Shown here piece by piece: positions 18,380-28,269 of a stretch of DNA of 64,000 nt; positions within the stretch are counted from its first letter, which is position 1, and each line of letters opens with the position of its first letter. The stretch is from Allobosea sp035944375. Its GTDB lineage: Bacteria > Pseudomonadota > Alphaproteobacteria > Rhizobiales > Beijerinckiaceae. The notes beneath the pieces are model-generated. The model did no database searches. It was not told where the DNA came from and saw only the letters and a program-made list of their open reading frames with translations. The position numbers and the translations under genes are program-made. The stretch lies in assembly GCF_035944375.1 (NCBI RefSeq), contig NZ_DASZBE010000044.1; one strand, written 5' to 3'.

Positions 18380-19558
18380 TCACAGCAGCCCGCGCTTGGC
18401 CAGGCTTCGCATCAGATGCGAGGCGCCGAAGGTCCAGGGCTCGCAATGGTCGGTGCGCTTCATGCGGTTGACCAGCGCCCCGAGTTCGGGCGCGGCGATG
18501 GTGACGATGTCCCCGTATTTATGGGTGAAGCCGCCGCCGGGCGTGTCGCGATCCTTGATCGGCGCGAACATGGTGCCGAGATAAAGCGCCGCCCCGTCCG
18601 GGTACTGGTGATGGGGACCGATCATCTGGGCGGCGAGATCGGCCGGGTCGCGGCTGATCTTGGCGATCGAGGACGAGCCTTCCAGCGTGAAGCCATCCTC
18701 GCCCTCGACCGTCAGCGTGACCGTGGTGTTGCGGACATGGTCGAGCGTGAAGCCGGCGTCGAAGAGGCGGATGAAGGGGCCGACCGCGGCGGCGGCGTTG
18801 TTGTCCTTGGCCTTGCCCAGAAGCAGGGCCGAACGGCCCTCGACATCGCGCAGATTGACGTCGTTGCCGAGCGTGGCGCCGACGATGCGGCCGTCAGAGG
18901 CGACGACGAGCACGATCTCGGGCTCGGGATTGTTCCAGGTCGAGGACGGGTGCAGCCCGGCGTCGAAACCGGTACCGACCGAGGACATCGGCGGCGCCTT
19001 GGTAAAGATTTCAGCATCGGGGCCTATGCCGACCTCGAGATACTGGCTCCAGGCGCCCTGCCCGATCAGCACCTCCTTGAGGTGCATCGCCTCGGGCGAG
19101 CCGGGCTTCAGCTTCGAGAGATCGTCACCGATCAGCTTGCCGATCTCGCCGCGGATCGTGGCGGCGGCAGCGGGGTTGCCACGCGCCTTCTCCTCGATGA
19201 CGCGCTCCAGCATCGAGACGGCGAAGGTGACGCCGGCGGCCTTGACCACCTGCAGGTCGAGCGGCGAGAGCAGCCAGGGCCGCGCGGGGTCGCGTCCGTC
19301 GACGGGCGTGTTCGCGAGGATGTCGGTGAGTGTCGCGACCGGCTCGCCCGGAGCGGCCCGCAAAGCGGCGGCGGGATCGGGCATCTCGCAGAGGTCCCGG
19401 CTGGTCGGGAAAGCGCGGGTGACGTCGACGACCATTCCGTCGCGCAACGTGACGATCGCGGGGCCTGCGACATCAGGCCGCCAGATGCGCCCGAGCAGGG
19501 CCGCGGCCGGTGCATCCTGGGGAAGGGTCCGTTCGGGCGTCAGGGACAGGCGCGGCAT
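18380..19558 (-). CDS. fumarylacetoacetate hydrolase-family protein (long form)
   Basis: The 392-residue protein has the FAH C-terminal fold. Metal-site acids sit in the NPEPEIVLV stretch (about residue 215), with a downstream GNDVNLRDVEGRS region. The length and N-terminal part resemble enzymes acting on 2-keto-3-deoxy sugar acids rather than the short acylpyruvases, but that is inference. Start at the ATG ending at 19558; the divergent ugp operon begins 204 bases away. A family D repeat follows it. Confidence 0.78.
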   Translation of the reverse strand: MPRLSLTPERTLPQDAPAAALLGRIWRPDVAGPAIVTLRDGMVVDVTRAFPTSRDLCEMPDPAAALRAAPGEPVATLTDILANTPVDGRDPARPWLLSPLDLQVVKAAGVTFAVSMLERVIEEKARGNPAAAATIRGEIGKLIGDDLSKLKPGSPEAMHLKEVLIGQGAWSQYLEVGIGPDAEIFTKAPPMSSVGTGFDAGLHPSSTWNNPEPEIVLVVASDGRIVGATLGNDVNLRDVEGRSALLLGKAKDNNAAAAVGPFIRLFDAGFTLDHVRNTTVTLTVEGEDGFTLEGSSSIAKISRDPADLAAQMIGPHHQYPDGAALYLGTMFAPIKDRDTPGGGFTHKYGDIVTIAAPELGALVNRMKRTDHCEPWTFGASHLMRSLAKRGLL

Positions 19559-19660
19559 GGCGATGATCCATCGAAGGCGGGCAGGGGACGGGAGAACAGC
19601 GCCTTCCGGACGATTACGCAAGGGCTTGCACACAGGAGCAGCCCGGACGCGCGCTTGCGC

Positions 19661-19678
19661 ACGTCATCATTTTGTCAT
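19661..19678 (+). promoter_or_regulatory. candidate Pho box upstream of ugpB
   Basis: Two 7-base half sites, ACGTCAT and TTGTCAT, are spaced by four bases, giving the 11-base period of PhoB sites (consensus half CTGTCAT). It lies 85 bases before the ugpB ATG. ugp operons are PhoB-regulated in several proteobacteria. Possible -10 elements lie around 19696-19706. Confidence 0.5.
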
Positions 19679-19762
19679 TGAAACGTCGCCGGCCCTTCAT
19701 GCTAGCTTGCGCACCAACAAGAACAGCCGCCCAAGCGAACCGAGGGCGGAAGGGAGAAAGAG

Positions 19763-21085
19763 ATGACAGTGAAATCACGCATCCTGATGTCCGTCGCGGC
19801 TTTCGTGCTGGGCGGCGCCGCGCCTGCGCTGGCGCAGACCGAGCTCCAGTGGTGGCACGCCATGACCGGCGCCAACAACGACGTCGTCGTCAAGCTGGCC
19901 GAGGAGTTCAACGCCTCCCAGAAGGACTTCAAGGTCGTCCCCGCCTATAAAGGCTCCTATGCCGACACGCTGAACGCCGGCATCGCCGCCTTCCGCGCCG
20001 GCAATGCGCCGCACATCATGCAGGTCTTCGAGGTCGGAACCGCGACGATGATGTCCGCCAAGGGCGCCATCAAGCCGGTCCAGGACCTGATGAAGGAAGC
20101 CGGCGAAACATTCGATCCGAATAGCTATCTGCCGGCGATCACGGGCTACTACTCGACGACCAAGGGCGAGATGCTGTCCTTCCCGTTCAACTCGTCCTCC
20201 ACGGTGATGTGGTACAACAAAGACGCCTTCAAGAAGGCCGGCCTCAACGCCGACGCGCCGCCCAAGACCTGGCCCGAGGTGTTCGACGCCGCCAAGAAGC
20301 TCAAGGCCGCCGGCTACGACAAGTGCGGCTTCTCGAATGGCTGGGTGACCTGGGTCAACATCGAGCAGCTCGGCGCCTGGCACAACGAGCCGGTCGGCAC
20401 GAAGTCCAACGGCTTCGATGGCTTCGACACCGAATTCGTCTTCAACAAGGGCGTCTTCCTGAAGCACCTGACCAATCTGGTCGAGATGCAGAAGGACAAG
20501 ACCTATGACTATTCCGGCCGCACCAACACCGGCGAGGGTCGCTTCACCTCTGGTGAATGCCCGATCTTCCTGACCTCCTCGGCCTTCTTCGGCAATGTCC
20601 GCGCCAACGCCAAGTTCGAATGGGCGAATGCGCCGATGCCGTACTACCCCGATGTGGCGGGCGCGCCGCAGAACTCGATCATCGGCGGCGCCTCGCTGTG
20701 GGTGATGGGCGGCAAGAAGGCCGACGAATACAAGGGCGTAGCCAAGTTCTTCACCTTCCTGTCCAATGTCGACCGGCAGGTGAAGCTGCACACCGAGTCC
20801 GGCTATCTGCCGATCACCAAGGCCGCTTATGAGAAGGTCAAGGCGTCGGGCTTCTACAAGGACAAGCCGTTCCTCGAGACGCCGCTGCTCTCGCTCAACA
20901 ACAAGGCGCCGACGGACAATTCGCGCGGCGTGCGCTTCGGCAGCCTGGTGCAGATCCGCGACATCTGGGCCGAGGAATTCGAGGCGGCCCTGAACGGCCA
21001 GAAGACCCCGAAGGCAGCGCTCGACGCCGCCACCGAGCGTGGCAACCAGACGCTGCGCCAGTTCGAGCGGACGGCCGGTCGCTGA
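19763..21085 (+). CDS. ugpB: sn-glycerol-3-phosphate ABC transporter binding protein
   Basis: Periplasmic binding protein for glycerol-3-phosphate or glycerophosphodiesters. The 440 residues start with a signal peptide cleaved after A24 (PALA before QTE). The mature start LQWWHAMTGANND and the segments FNSSSTVMWYNKDAF and GGASLWVMGG are typical of UgpB. A GGGAGAAAGAG ribosome site precedes ATG 19763. It heads ugpBAEC, the complete importer, with a candidate Pho box upstream. Confidence 0.94.
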   Translation: MTVKSRILMSVAAFVLGGAAPALAQTELQWWHAMTGANNDVVVKLAEEFNASQKDFKVVPAYKGSYADTLNAGIAAFRAGNAPHIMQVFEVGTATMMSAKGAIKPVQDLMKEAGETFDPNSYLPAITGYYSTTKGEMLSFPFNSSSTVMWYNKDAFKKAGLNADAPPKTWPEVFDAAKKLKAAGYDKCGFSNGWVTWVNIEQLGAWHNEPVGTKSNGFDGFDTEFVFNKGVFLKHLTNLVEMQKDKTYDYSGRTNTGEGRFTSGECPIFLTSSAFFGNVRANAKFEWANAPMPYYPDVAGAPQNSIIGGASLWVMGGKKADEYKGVAKFFTFLSNVDRQVKLHTESGYLPITKAAYEKVKASGFYKDKPFLETPLLSLNNKAPTDNSRGVRFGSLVQIRDIWAEEFEAALNGQKTPKAALDAATERGNQTLRQFERTAGR

Positions 21086-21148
21086 TCCGTTTCCCACCAC
21101 CATCGCCGCCGCCCCCTCCCCGGGGCGGCGGTTCGTTTCGGATACGCC

Positions 21149-22030
21149 ATGCAGAAGAACGCCTATTTCAGCGGGCTTACGGTGCCGGCTCTGCTGCTTC
21201 TGCCGCAGCTGGCGATCACGCTCGTCTTCTTCTACTGGCCCGCGAGCCAGGCGGTCTGGCAGAGCTTCCTGCTGCAGGACGCTTTCGGCATCTCCACCGA
21301 TTTCGTCTGGTTCGAGAATTACGTCACGCTGTTCTCGAACCCCGGCTACTACAAGGCCTTCGTCAACACGGCGATCTTCTCGACCTTCGTCTGCATCCTG
21401 TCTTTGTCGATCGCGCTGCTGTTCGCGGTCATGGCCGATCGGCAACTGCGCGGGGCAGAGGCCTTCAAGACCCTTCTGATCTGGCCCTATGCGGTCGCGC
21501 CGGCCATTGCGGGCGTGCTCTGGCTGTTCATGTTCGATCCCTCGCTGGGCATGCTGGCGCGAGGCCTGCAGTCGCTCGGGATCGCATGGAACCCGCGCCT
21601 CAACGGCAATGACGCCATGCTGCTCGTGATCCTGGCCGCGACCTGGAAGCAGATCAGCTACAATTTCCTGTTCTTCCTGGCGGGGCTGCAGTCGATCCCC
21701 AAGAGCGTGATCGAGGCCGCCGTGATCGACGGAGCGCGGCCGATGCGGCGCTTCTGGACGATCGTCTTCCCGCTGCTGTCGCCGACGACCTTCTTCCTGC
21801 TCGTGGTCAATATCGTCTACGTGTTCTTCGACACCTTCGGCATCATCGACACGGTGACCGGCGGCGGGCCTTCGGGCGCGACCGAGACCCTCGTCTACAA
21901 GGTCTATTCGGACGGCAAGGGCGGCTCGGACCTGGGCGGCTCGGCGGCGCAGTCGGTCATCCTGCTGGTCATGGTGATCGCGATGACCGCCGTGCAGTTC
22001 AAGTTCATCGAGCGCAAGGTGAGCTACTGA
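21149..22030 (+). CDS. ugpA: sn-glycerol-3-phosphate ABC transporter permease
   Basis: Inner-membrane permease of 293 residues with six predicted helices. The cytoplasmic EAA loop reads EAAVIDGARPMRRFWTIVFP (about 190-210), which docks on the UgpC ATPase. An N-terminal stretch PALLLLPQLAITLVFFYWP begins helix 1. Its TGA overlaps the ugpE ATG by one base, so the two are translationally coupled. Confidence 0.94.
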   Translation: MQKNAYFSGLTVPALLLLPQLAITLVFFYWPASQAVWQSFLLQDAFGISTDFVWFENYVTLFSNPGYYKAFVNTAIFSTFVCILSLSIALLFAVMADRQLRGAEAFKTLLIWPYAVAPAIAGVLWLFMFDPSLGMLARGLQSLGIAWNPRLNGNDAMLLVILAATWKQISYNFLFFLAGLQSIPKSVIEAAVIDGARPMRRFWTIVFPLLSPTTFFLLVVNIVYVFFDTFGIIDTVTGGGPSGATETLVYKVYSDGKGGSDLGGSAAQSVILLVMVIAMTAVQFKFIERKVSY

Positions 22031-22878
22031 TGGTCGAGGACCGCCGCCTGGGCGATGCGATCGCCTACGTCATCCTGTCGATCGGCGTGCTGATCGTCGC
22101 CTTTCCGGTGTGGCTGACCTTCGTCGCCTCGAGCTGGGACAATGCGACGGTCATCAACGGTCAGCTGCCGCTCTATCCGGGGCCCTATCTGTTCGACAAC
22201 TACTACCGGATCCTGTTCGTCGGCACGTCCGGCTCGACCCGCGAACCCGTCGCCAGCATGATGCTGAACTCCTTCGTGATGGCGATGGCGATCGCGATCG
22301 GGAAGATCGTAATTTCGGTGCTGTCGGCCTATGCGGTGGTCTATTACCGCTTCCCCTTCCGGATGGCGGCCTTCTGGATCATCTTCGTCACGCTGATGCT
22401 GCCCGTGGAGGTCCGCATCTTCCCGACCTTCAAGGTCGTCTCCGACCTCAACATGCTGGACACCTATCAGGGGCTCGCGGTCCCGCTGATCGCCTCGGCG
22501 ACCGGCACGCTGCTGTTTCGCCAGTTCTTCATGACGATCCCCGACGAACTACTGGAAGCGTCCCGCATCGACGGTGCCGGGCCGTTCCGCTTCTTCAAGG
22601 ACACGGTCATCCCGCTTTCGATCACCACGATCGCGGCGCTGTTCGTGATCCAGTTCATCTATGGCTGGAACCAGTATCTCTGGCCGCTGCTGATCACCAC
22701 GAAGGACTCGATGCAGACCATCGTGATCGGCATCCGCAAGATGATCGTCACCTCCGACGCGCTGACCGAATGGCCGCTGGCGATGGCGACCGCCATGCTG
22801 GCGATGCTGCCGCCGGTCTTCGTCGTCATCGTCATGCAGAGGCTCTTCGTTAAGGGCCTGGTCGAAACCGAGAAATAA
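22030..22878 (+). CDS. ugpE: sn-glycerol-3-phosphate ABC transporter permease
   Basis: Second permease subunit, 282 residues and six helices. The EAA loop is EASRIDGAGPFRFFKDTVIP. The ATG at 22030 shares its A with the ugpA stop. It ends 7 bases before ugpC. It forms the UgpA-UgpE heterodimer through which the substrate passes. Confidence 0.94.
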   Translation: MVEDRRLGDAIAYVILSIGVLIVAFPVWLTFVASSWDNATVINGQLPLYPGPYLFDNYYRILFVGTSGSTREPVASMMLNSFVMAMAIAIGKIVISVLSAYAVVYYRFPFRMAAFWIIFVTLMLPVEVRIFPTFKVVSDLNMLDTYQGLAVPLIASATGTLLFRQFFMTIPDELLEASRIDGAGPFRFFKDTVIPLSITTIAALFVIQFIYGWNQYLWPLLITTKDSMQTIVIGIRKMIVTSDALTEWPLAMATAMLAMLPPVFVVIVMQRLFVKGLVETEK

Positions 22879-22885
22879 GTCGCCG

Positions 22886-23965
<1,080 letters not shown>

Positions 23966-23970
23966 CGAAG

Positions 23971-24065
23971 CGTCATTCTCGGGCGAAGCGAAGCGCAGAC
24001 CCGAGAATCTCATCCAAGACAGGACACTGGTTGACGAGATGCTCGGGTCAAGCCCGAGCATGACG
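23971..24065 (+). repeat. palindromic intergenic repeat, family A, copy 3 (long linker)
   Basis: Same ends and hairpin arms as the copies at 3134 and 4788, in the orientation of copy 1. The linker between the two hairpins is about 18 bases longer. It fills the space between the convergent ugpC and redoxin genes, where it could serve as a two-way transcription stop. Confidence 0.85.
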
Positions 24066-24078
24066 CCTGAGGCCGCCC

Positions 24079-24720
24079 TCAGCTCACCGGCGCGTATTTC
24101 ACCGCGCAGCCATAGGCCTTGGTGCTCGCCTCGGAGACCGGCTTGCCGGCCTTGAGCTCGGCCACCGCCTGGCGGACATAGCTCTTCGCGCCCTCGATGC
24201 TGGCGGCGCTGGCGGAGGGCTTGTCGTCGATGGCGCCCATATAGGCCAGCGTGCCCTTGCCATCGATGATGTACATGTGCGGCGTCGTGGTCGCGCCATA
24301 GGCGCGGGCGACCTTGCTGTTGGGATCGAGCAGGACGGCGGCCGGCGCGGCGTCGCGGCTCCTGGTCAACTCGTTGGCCCTGGCGCCGTCGACATGGCCC
24401 TGCTCGCCGACCGGTGATGAGATCACCGAGAGCCAGACGACGCCCTCCTTCGCCATGTCCTTCTGCAGCGTCTGCATGGTCGCGCTGGTGTAGTGCTTCC
24501 GGACATAGGGGCAGTCATGGTTGGTCCATTCGAGGATCACCGTCTTGCCGGCGAACTCCGACAGCTTGCGGGTCTTGCCGTCGGCATCCACCGCCTCGAA
24601 AGCCGGGGCCGGGGCGCCGATCCTGGCGGCGGACTGGGCCAGAGCGGGGGCTGCCGCGAGCGAGAACCCGGCGAGAGCGAGGCCGGCGATAAAGGTCTGG
24701 CGGGTCAGGTTGGCCTTCAC
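24079..24720 (-). CDS. periplasmic redoxin (peroxiredoxin-like)
   Basis: The 213 residues begin with a signal peptide cleaved after A28 (PALA before QSA). A thioredoxin-fold AhpC/TSA-like domain follows, with the probable peroxidatic C70 in NHDCPYVRKHY and a second Cys, C205, near the C-terminus. It directly follows, 36 bases on, a DsbD/ScsB-like reductase gene, so it is probably that protein's periplasmic substrate, as described for ScsB and the peroxiredoxin PprX in Caulobacter. The peroxide-reducing role is inferred from the fold and partner. Confidence 0.8.
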   Translation of the reverse strand: MKANLTRQTFIAGLALAGFSLAAAPALAQSAARIGAPAPAFEAVDADGKTRKLSEFAGKTVILEWTNHDCPYVRKHYTSATMQTLQKDMAKEGVVWLSVISSPVGEQGHVDGARANELTRSRDAAPAAVLLDPNSKVARAYGATTTPHMYIIDGKGTLAYMGAIDDKPSASAASIEGAKSYVRQAVAELKAGKPVSEASTKAYGCAVKYAPVS

Positions 24721-24756
24721 GTCTGTCTCCTTTGGGTCTGCGTGGGGTGAACGGCG

Positions 24757-26913
24757 TCAGCGGGTGGCGGTCCTGACTTCTTTGCCCGCCGCGCGGGTCG
24801 CGGCTGTCACGACCATGTCGGGTGTCAGGAGCTGCGGCAGGATCTCGGGCTGGGCACCCTTGTGGCCGGGATAGAACAGATAGAGCGGCACGCCCGCCCG
24901 ACCCTGCTCGGCGAGCGCGAAGGCGATCTGGCTGTCGCGGTTCGTCCAGTCGGCCTTGAGATAGACCACCTTGAGCTCGGCGAAGGCGTCCTTGACCTCC
25001 TGCCGCGACAGCGCGACGCGCTCATTGGCGAGGCAGGTGATGCACCAGGCGGCGGTGAAGTTGACGAAGACCGGCCGCCCTTCGGCCTGCAGCGCCGCGA
25101 CCCGCTCCGGCGACCAGGTCTCGGTGTCGCCTGCGCGCGCCTGCGCCACCTCCGGCACGGCGCTCTGCGTCACGAACCAGCCGGCACCGACGGCGATCAA
25201 GAGCGCCACGAGCGAGGAGGCGAGCCGCCCCCTTCCGCTGTTCCGTGCGATCCCGACCAGCCAGACGATGAAGCCCGCGGCCAGCACCGCGACGAGCGCC
25301 GCCAGCACGCCGCCCGGCCCGGCCTGGACCGAGGCGACCCAGATCAGCCAGATCGCCGTGGCGAACATCGGGAAGGCGAAGGCCTGTTTCAGGATCAGCA
25401 TCCAGCGGCCGGGCTTCGGCAAGAGGCGCAGCAGGCCGGGCGCGAAGGACAGGGCCACCACCGGCAGCGCAAAGCCCAGCGCCAGCGACAGGAAAACGGA
25501 GAGGCCCAGCGCAGGCGGCTGCGTCACCGCATAGCCGATGGCCGCGCCCATGAAGGGCGCCGTGCAGGGCGTCGCGACGACCACCGCCAGAGCGCCGGTC
25601 ATGAAGGCCCCGAGCCGCCCGCCCCGGCCGGCGAGGCCGTGGCCGACGCCGGCCGCCGAGGTGCCGATCTCGAAGGCGCCGAGCAGGTTGAGGCCGATCA
25701 GCGTCATCACCACGGCGAGCGCGATCACCAGCGGCGGCGACTGCAGCTGGAAGCCCCAGCCGACGCTCGTGCCGAATGCCCCGAGCGCAATCACCAGCCC
25801 CGCCAGCGCCATGAAGGTGACGAGCACACCCGTGAGGAAGAGCAGCCCCTGCTCGCGGACCTGCGAACGGCTGGCCCGGGCCAGTTGCGCAAAGCCCAGC
25901 GCCTTGATGAAGAGCACCGGCAGCACGCAAGGCATCAGGTTGAGGATCAGCCCGCCGGCGAAGGCGAAGAGCAGCGCCGCCCACAGCGTCAGGTCGGCGC
26001 CCGCCGCCGGAAGCGGTATCCGGGGCACAGCCGGCGCAGCGGCTGGGCCCGCGGCCGCCCCGACGAGAGCGGGATCGACGTCGGCCGCGAAGGTCAGCGC
26101 CCGCGAGAGCCCGCCCTCGCGATAGGTCAGGACGCCCGCGATCTCGCCGGCGGCGATCTTGAAAGCGCTGGAGCGGGCGAGCCGCACCAGGGTCGCCCCG
26201 TCGGCGGTGCGAACCTCCTGCGCGGCGGCATGGTCGATCAGCGTGTCGGACAGCGGGAAGACCCGCAGTTCCGTCGCCGCGGCCGGCAGGCCGGGCAGCG
26301 TCAGAGCGAGAGCCTCGCCCTCGGCCGCGAGACGGCCGCGGAAGCCGGCCGGCGCCGGAAGGGCCGCGCGGGCGGCCTCGATCCGCGACTGCGCCGCCTC
26401 GGCGACGATGGCGGCCGGCGCGACCGGCAGGTCGAGCGTCAGCGTCCCTTCCTCGGGAATGCAGATCTTCTCGCAGACGAGCCAGGTGGCGGCGGCTTGC
26501 AGTGTCAGGCGCTCGCCGATCTTCGCCTCGGCCGGGACCGTGATCTCCACGGGCAGCAGGACCGTGCCCTCGAAGCCGAAATTGACCAGCGGTTCGACGG
26601 GGATCGCCTTGGGGGCGGGCCACTGGATCTCGCCTGCGGTCGCGCCCTGCGACAATGTCCAGGCGATGCGGGTCGGCTCGCCGGAATCGCCCGGGTTGGC
26701 CCAGTAGGTGTGCCAGCCGGGCGCGATCTTCTGGACGAGCGCGACCTGGAAGCGCTCGCCCGGCGCCACGGCTTCACGGCTGGAGAGAAGTGTCGCCGTC
26801 ACCCGCGGGCTCGTCACCGCGGCCGATTCCGCAGCCTGCGCCAGGCCCGGCACGAGCAGGGCGAGAGCGAGCGCCGCCTGGCGCCAGAACTGTCGGTTGA
26901 GGGCGTAGGCCAT
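24757..26913 (-). CDS. DsbD/ScsB-like protein-disulfide reductase
   Basis: Inner-membrane electron carrier that passes cytosolic thioredoxin reducing power to the periplasm. In 718 residues: a signal peptide (1-27), an N-terminal periplasmic domain with Cys in WLVCEKICIP (about 150), a transmembrane core with redox Cys in LMPCVLPV and VATPCTAPF, and a C-terminal thioredoxin domain with AAWCITC. The start is ATG 26913; in-frame ATGs at 26925 and 26928 are also possible. It is followed by the redoxin gene in the same orientation. Confidence 0.9.
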   Translation of the reverse strand: MAYALNRQFWRQAALALALLVPGLAQAAESAAVTSPRVTATLLSSREAVAPGERFQVALVQKIAPGWHTYWANPGDSGEPTRIAWTLSQGATAGEIQWPAPKAIPVEPLVNFGFEGTVLLPVEITVPAEAKIGERLTLQAAATWLVCEKICIPEEGTLTLDLPVAPAAIVAEAAQSRIEAARAALPAPAGFRGRLAAEGEALALTLPGLPAAATELRVFPLSDTLIDHAAAQEVRTADGATLVRLARSSAFKIAAGEIAGVLTYREGGLSRALTFAADVDPALVGAAAGPAAAPAVPRIPLPAAGADLTLWAALLFAFAGGLILNLMPCVLPVLFIKALGFAQLARASRSQVREQGLLFLTGVLVTFMALAGLVIALGAFGTSVGWGFQLQSPPLVIALAVVMTLIGLNLLGAFEIGTSAAGVGHGLAGRGGRLGAFMTGALAVVVATPCTAPFMGAAIGYAVTQPPALGLSVFLSLALGFALPVVALSFAPGLLRLLPKPGRWMLILKQAFAFPMFATAIWLIWVASVQAGPGGVLAALVAVLAAGFIVWLVGIARNSGRGRLASSLVALLIAVGAGWFVTQSAVPEVAQARAGDTETWSPERVAALQAEGRPVFVNFTAAWCITCLANERVALSRQEVKDAFAELKVVYLKADWTNRDSQIAFALAEQGRAGVPLYLFYPGHKGAQPEILPQLLTPDMVVTAATRAAGKEVRTATR

Positions 26914-27043
26914 GATCCGCGTCATCATCCTTGCAACTGGCCGCGATGAGTGACCGATCGCAGCCCGCAACGCCAATGACAAGGCAGTGAAGGTGCTCCA
27001 ACGCCGATCCGAGGCTCCAGGCCGCGGATGCGGGCGGGAGACC

Positions 27044-27976
27044 CTATTGCGGCATCAGCGGCAGCGGGCCGGCTCCGCCTGCCGGTGGCGTGGGGCGTGG
27101 CCGGGCAGGCCGTGGCGCGGCCTTGGCCGGCTCGTTGGTGAGGCCGAGGCGGGCGCGGATGGAGGCGGCACGCGCCTCCGTCAGGCGCGCGCCGCAGAAG
27201 CCGTACTGGCCCTCGCGCTGATAGGTGCGGCAAACCAGTTCCCGCTCGGCGGAGAAGCCGGCCTGCTCGCGCGCGACGCCGCGCTGCTCGACCGCATCGG
27301 CGCGGGCGGTCAGGACGCGATAGCCCTCGCGGACCGCGCGCTCGGCTGCGCCGCGCGCCGCCTCGATCTCCTTGGCGCGTGCGGCCAGGGTGCGGGCGTC
27401 CGGCCCCCACAGGCCGCGCGGGTCGATGCGGCAGGCGGCGGCTTCGATCACGCAGGGCTGGGCCGGCTCGACGACGAGGAAGGCACCGTCCAGCACGTCG
27501 AAGACCATGGGGCAGATCGAGGCTTCGAGCCGGTAGCGCGGCACGCCGGCAGGCCGGCCGAGCGATGTCACCGGCACCGGGGTTTCGCCGAAGGAGACCG
27601 CGCAGGGCTCGACCAGATTGCCAGACTGGAAGCCGTCCGCGGTCAGCTTGAGCCCGTAGCCGGCCCCCGTCTTCTCGAAGACGGCTTCGCCCAGACCGCC
27701 ATTGTGACGCAGCACGCGTCCCAGGATGGCGTCCTCGCCGGCGACCTTGATCGCGGGCATCGAAGGGGGCCTCGGCGCAGCCGGTCCGCCGCTGGACGGG
27801 GGCGCCGCCTGCTGCGTGCCCGGTGCATTGAAGGGCTGCGCTCCCGGCAGTTGCAGCGGCTGCGCCAGCGCGGCCTGCATCGTGCCGGCGAGGACCAGCA
27901 CAGCGAGGCGGAGGGCGGCATGCGTCGGTCGGATCACGAAAAGCCAGCTCGAAAAGGGATTCAGCCCGTTTTGCAT
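27044..27976 (-). CDS. secreted hypothetical protein
   Basis: About 310 residues with a signal-like hydrophobic stretch ending in QAALA before QPL, then a Pro-rich linker and a domain with about seven Cys (for example ASICPMVFD, AQPCVIEAAAC, YGFCGARL), suggesting disulfides. Residues around 190-240 look like a charged helix. I do not recognise the family. The start could be ATG 27976 or a TTG at 28027; I use the ATG. It is divergent from dnaK and the last gene before the dnaK promoter region. Confidence 0.65.
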   Translation of the reverse strand: MQNGLNPFSSWLFVIRPTHAALRLAVLVLAGTMQAALAQPLQLPGAQPFNAPGTQQAAPPSSGGPAAPRPPSMPAIKVAGEDAILGRVLRHNGGLGEAVFEKTGAGYGLKLTADGFQSGNLVEPCAVSFGETPVPVTSLGRPAGVPRYRLEASICPMVFDVLDGAFLVVEPAQPCVIEAAACRIDPRGLWGPDARTLAARAKEIEAARGAAERAVREGYRVLTARADAVEQRGVAREQAGFSAERELVCRTYQREGQYGFCGARLTEARAASIRARLGLTNEPAKAAPRPARPRPTPPAGGAGPLPLMPQ

Positions 27977-28010
27977 GAAATGTCGCGCCCGACGACGCAA
28001 GGGCACATCC

Positions 28011-28037
28011 GCAACACTCGGCGGCAATGAGTGCCGT
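28011..28037 (+). promoter_or_regulatory. weak CIRCE-like inverted repeat
   Basis: CACTC, nine bases, GAGTG with the correct nine-base spacing of the HrcA operator (TTAGCACTC-N9-GAGTGCTAA). Only about six of nine positions per arm match. It lies between the hypothetical secreted gene and dnaK, about 240 bases before dnaK. It may be chance. Confidence 0.25.
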
Positions 28038-28090
28038 CAACCCTGTCGCCGGAAAGCACGCCGACCCTGATTCTTAATCGGCTCGCCTGT

Positions 28091-28121
28091 CTTGCAAGGG
28101 CGGGAACCGGCTCCCTATATA
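28091..28121 (+). promoter_or_regulatory. heat-shock-sigma-like promoter of dnaK
   Basis: CTTGCAA followed by CCCTATATA, with about 17 bases between the core hexamers CTTGCA and CCTATA. This resembles RpoH promoters of alphaproteobacteria (CTTG near -35, CCCATnT-like near -10). It implies a 5' leader of about 140 bases before dnaK. Confidence 0.5.
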
Positions 28122-28269
28122 CGGCGCCAAGGGACGGTTTCACGACCGTCGAACGTGGAATGCCGGTTTCGTTCGCCGCGACAGGTGGGGGCGGGCCGGT
28201 CCATGGGCCGGGCAGAGGCGATCAACGCCGAAGGCCGGCGATCTGCTCAGTTCAAAAGGGATCCCCTCC

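Noticed and set aside
24862..26949. A 695-residue plus-strand frame opposite the DsbD-like gene
   Set aside because: Composition (Arg, Gln, Asp, Gly) is that of a shadow frame; the minus-strand frame has signal peptide, helices and CxxC motifs.
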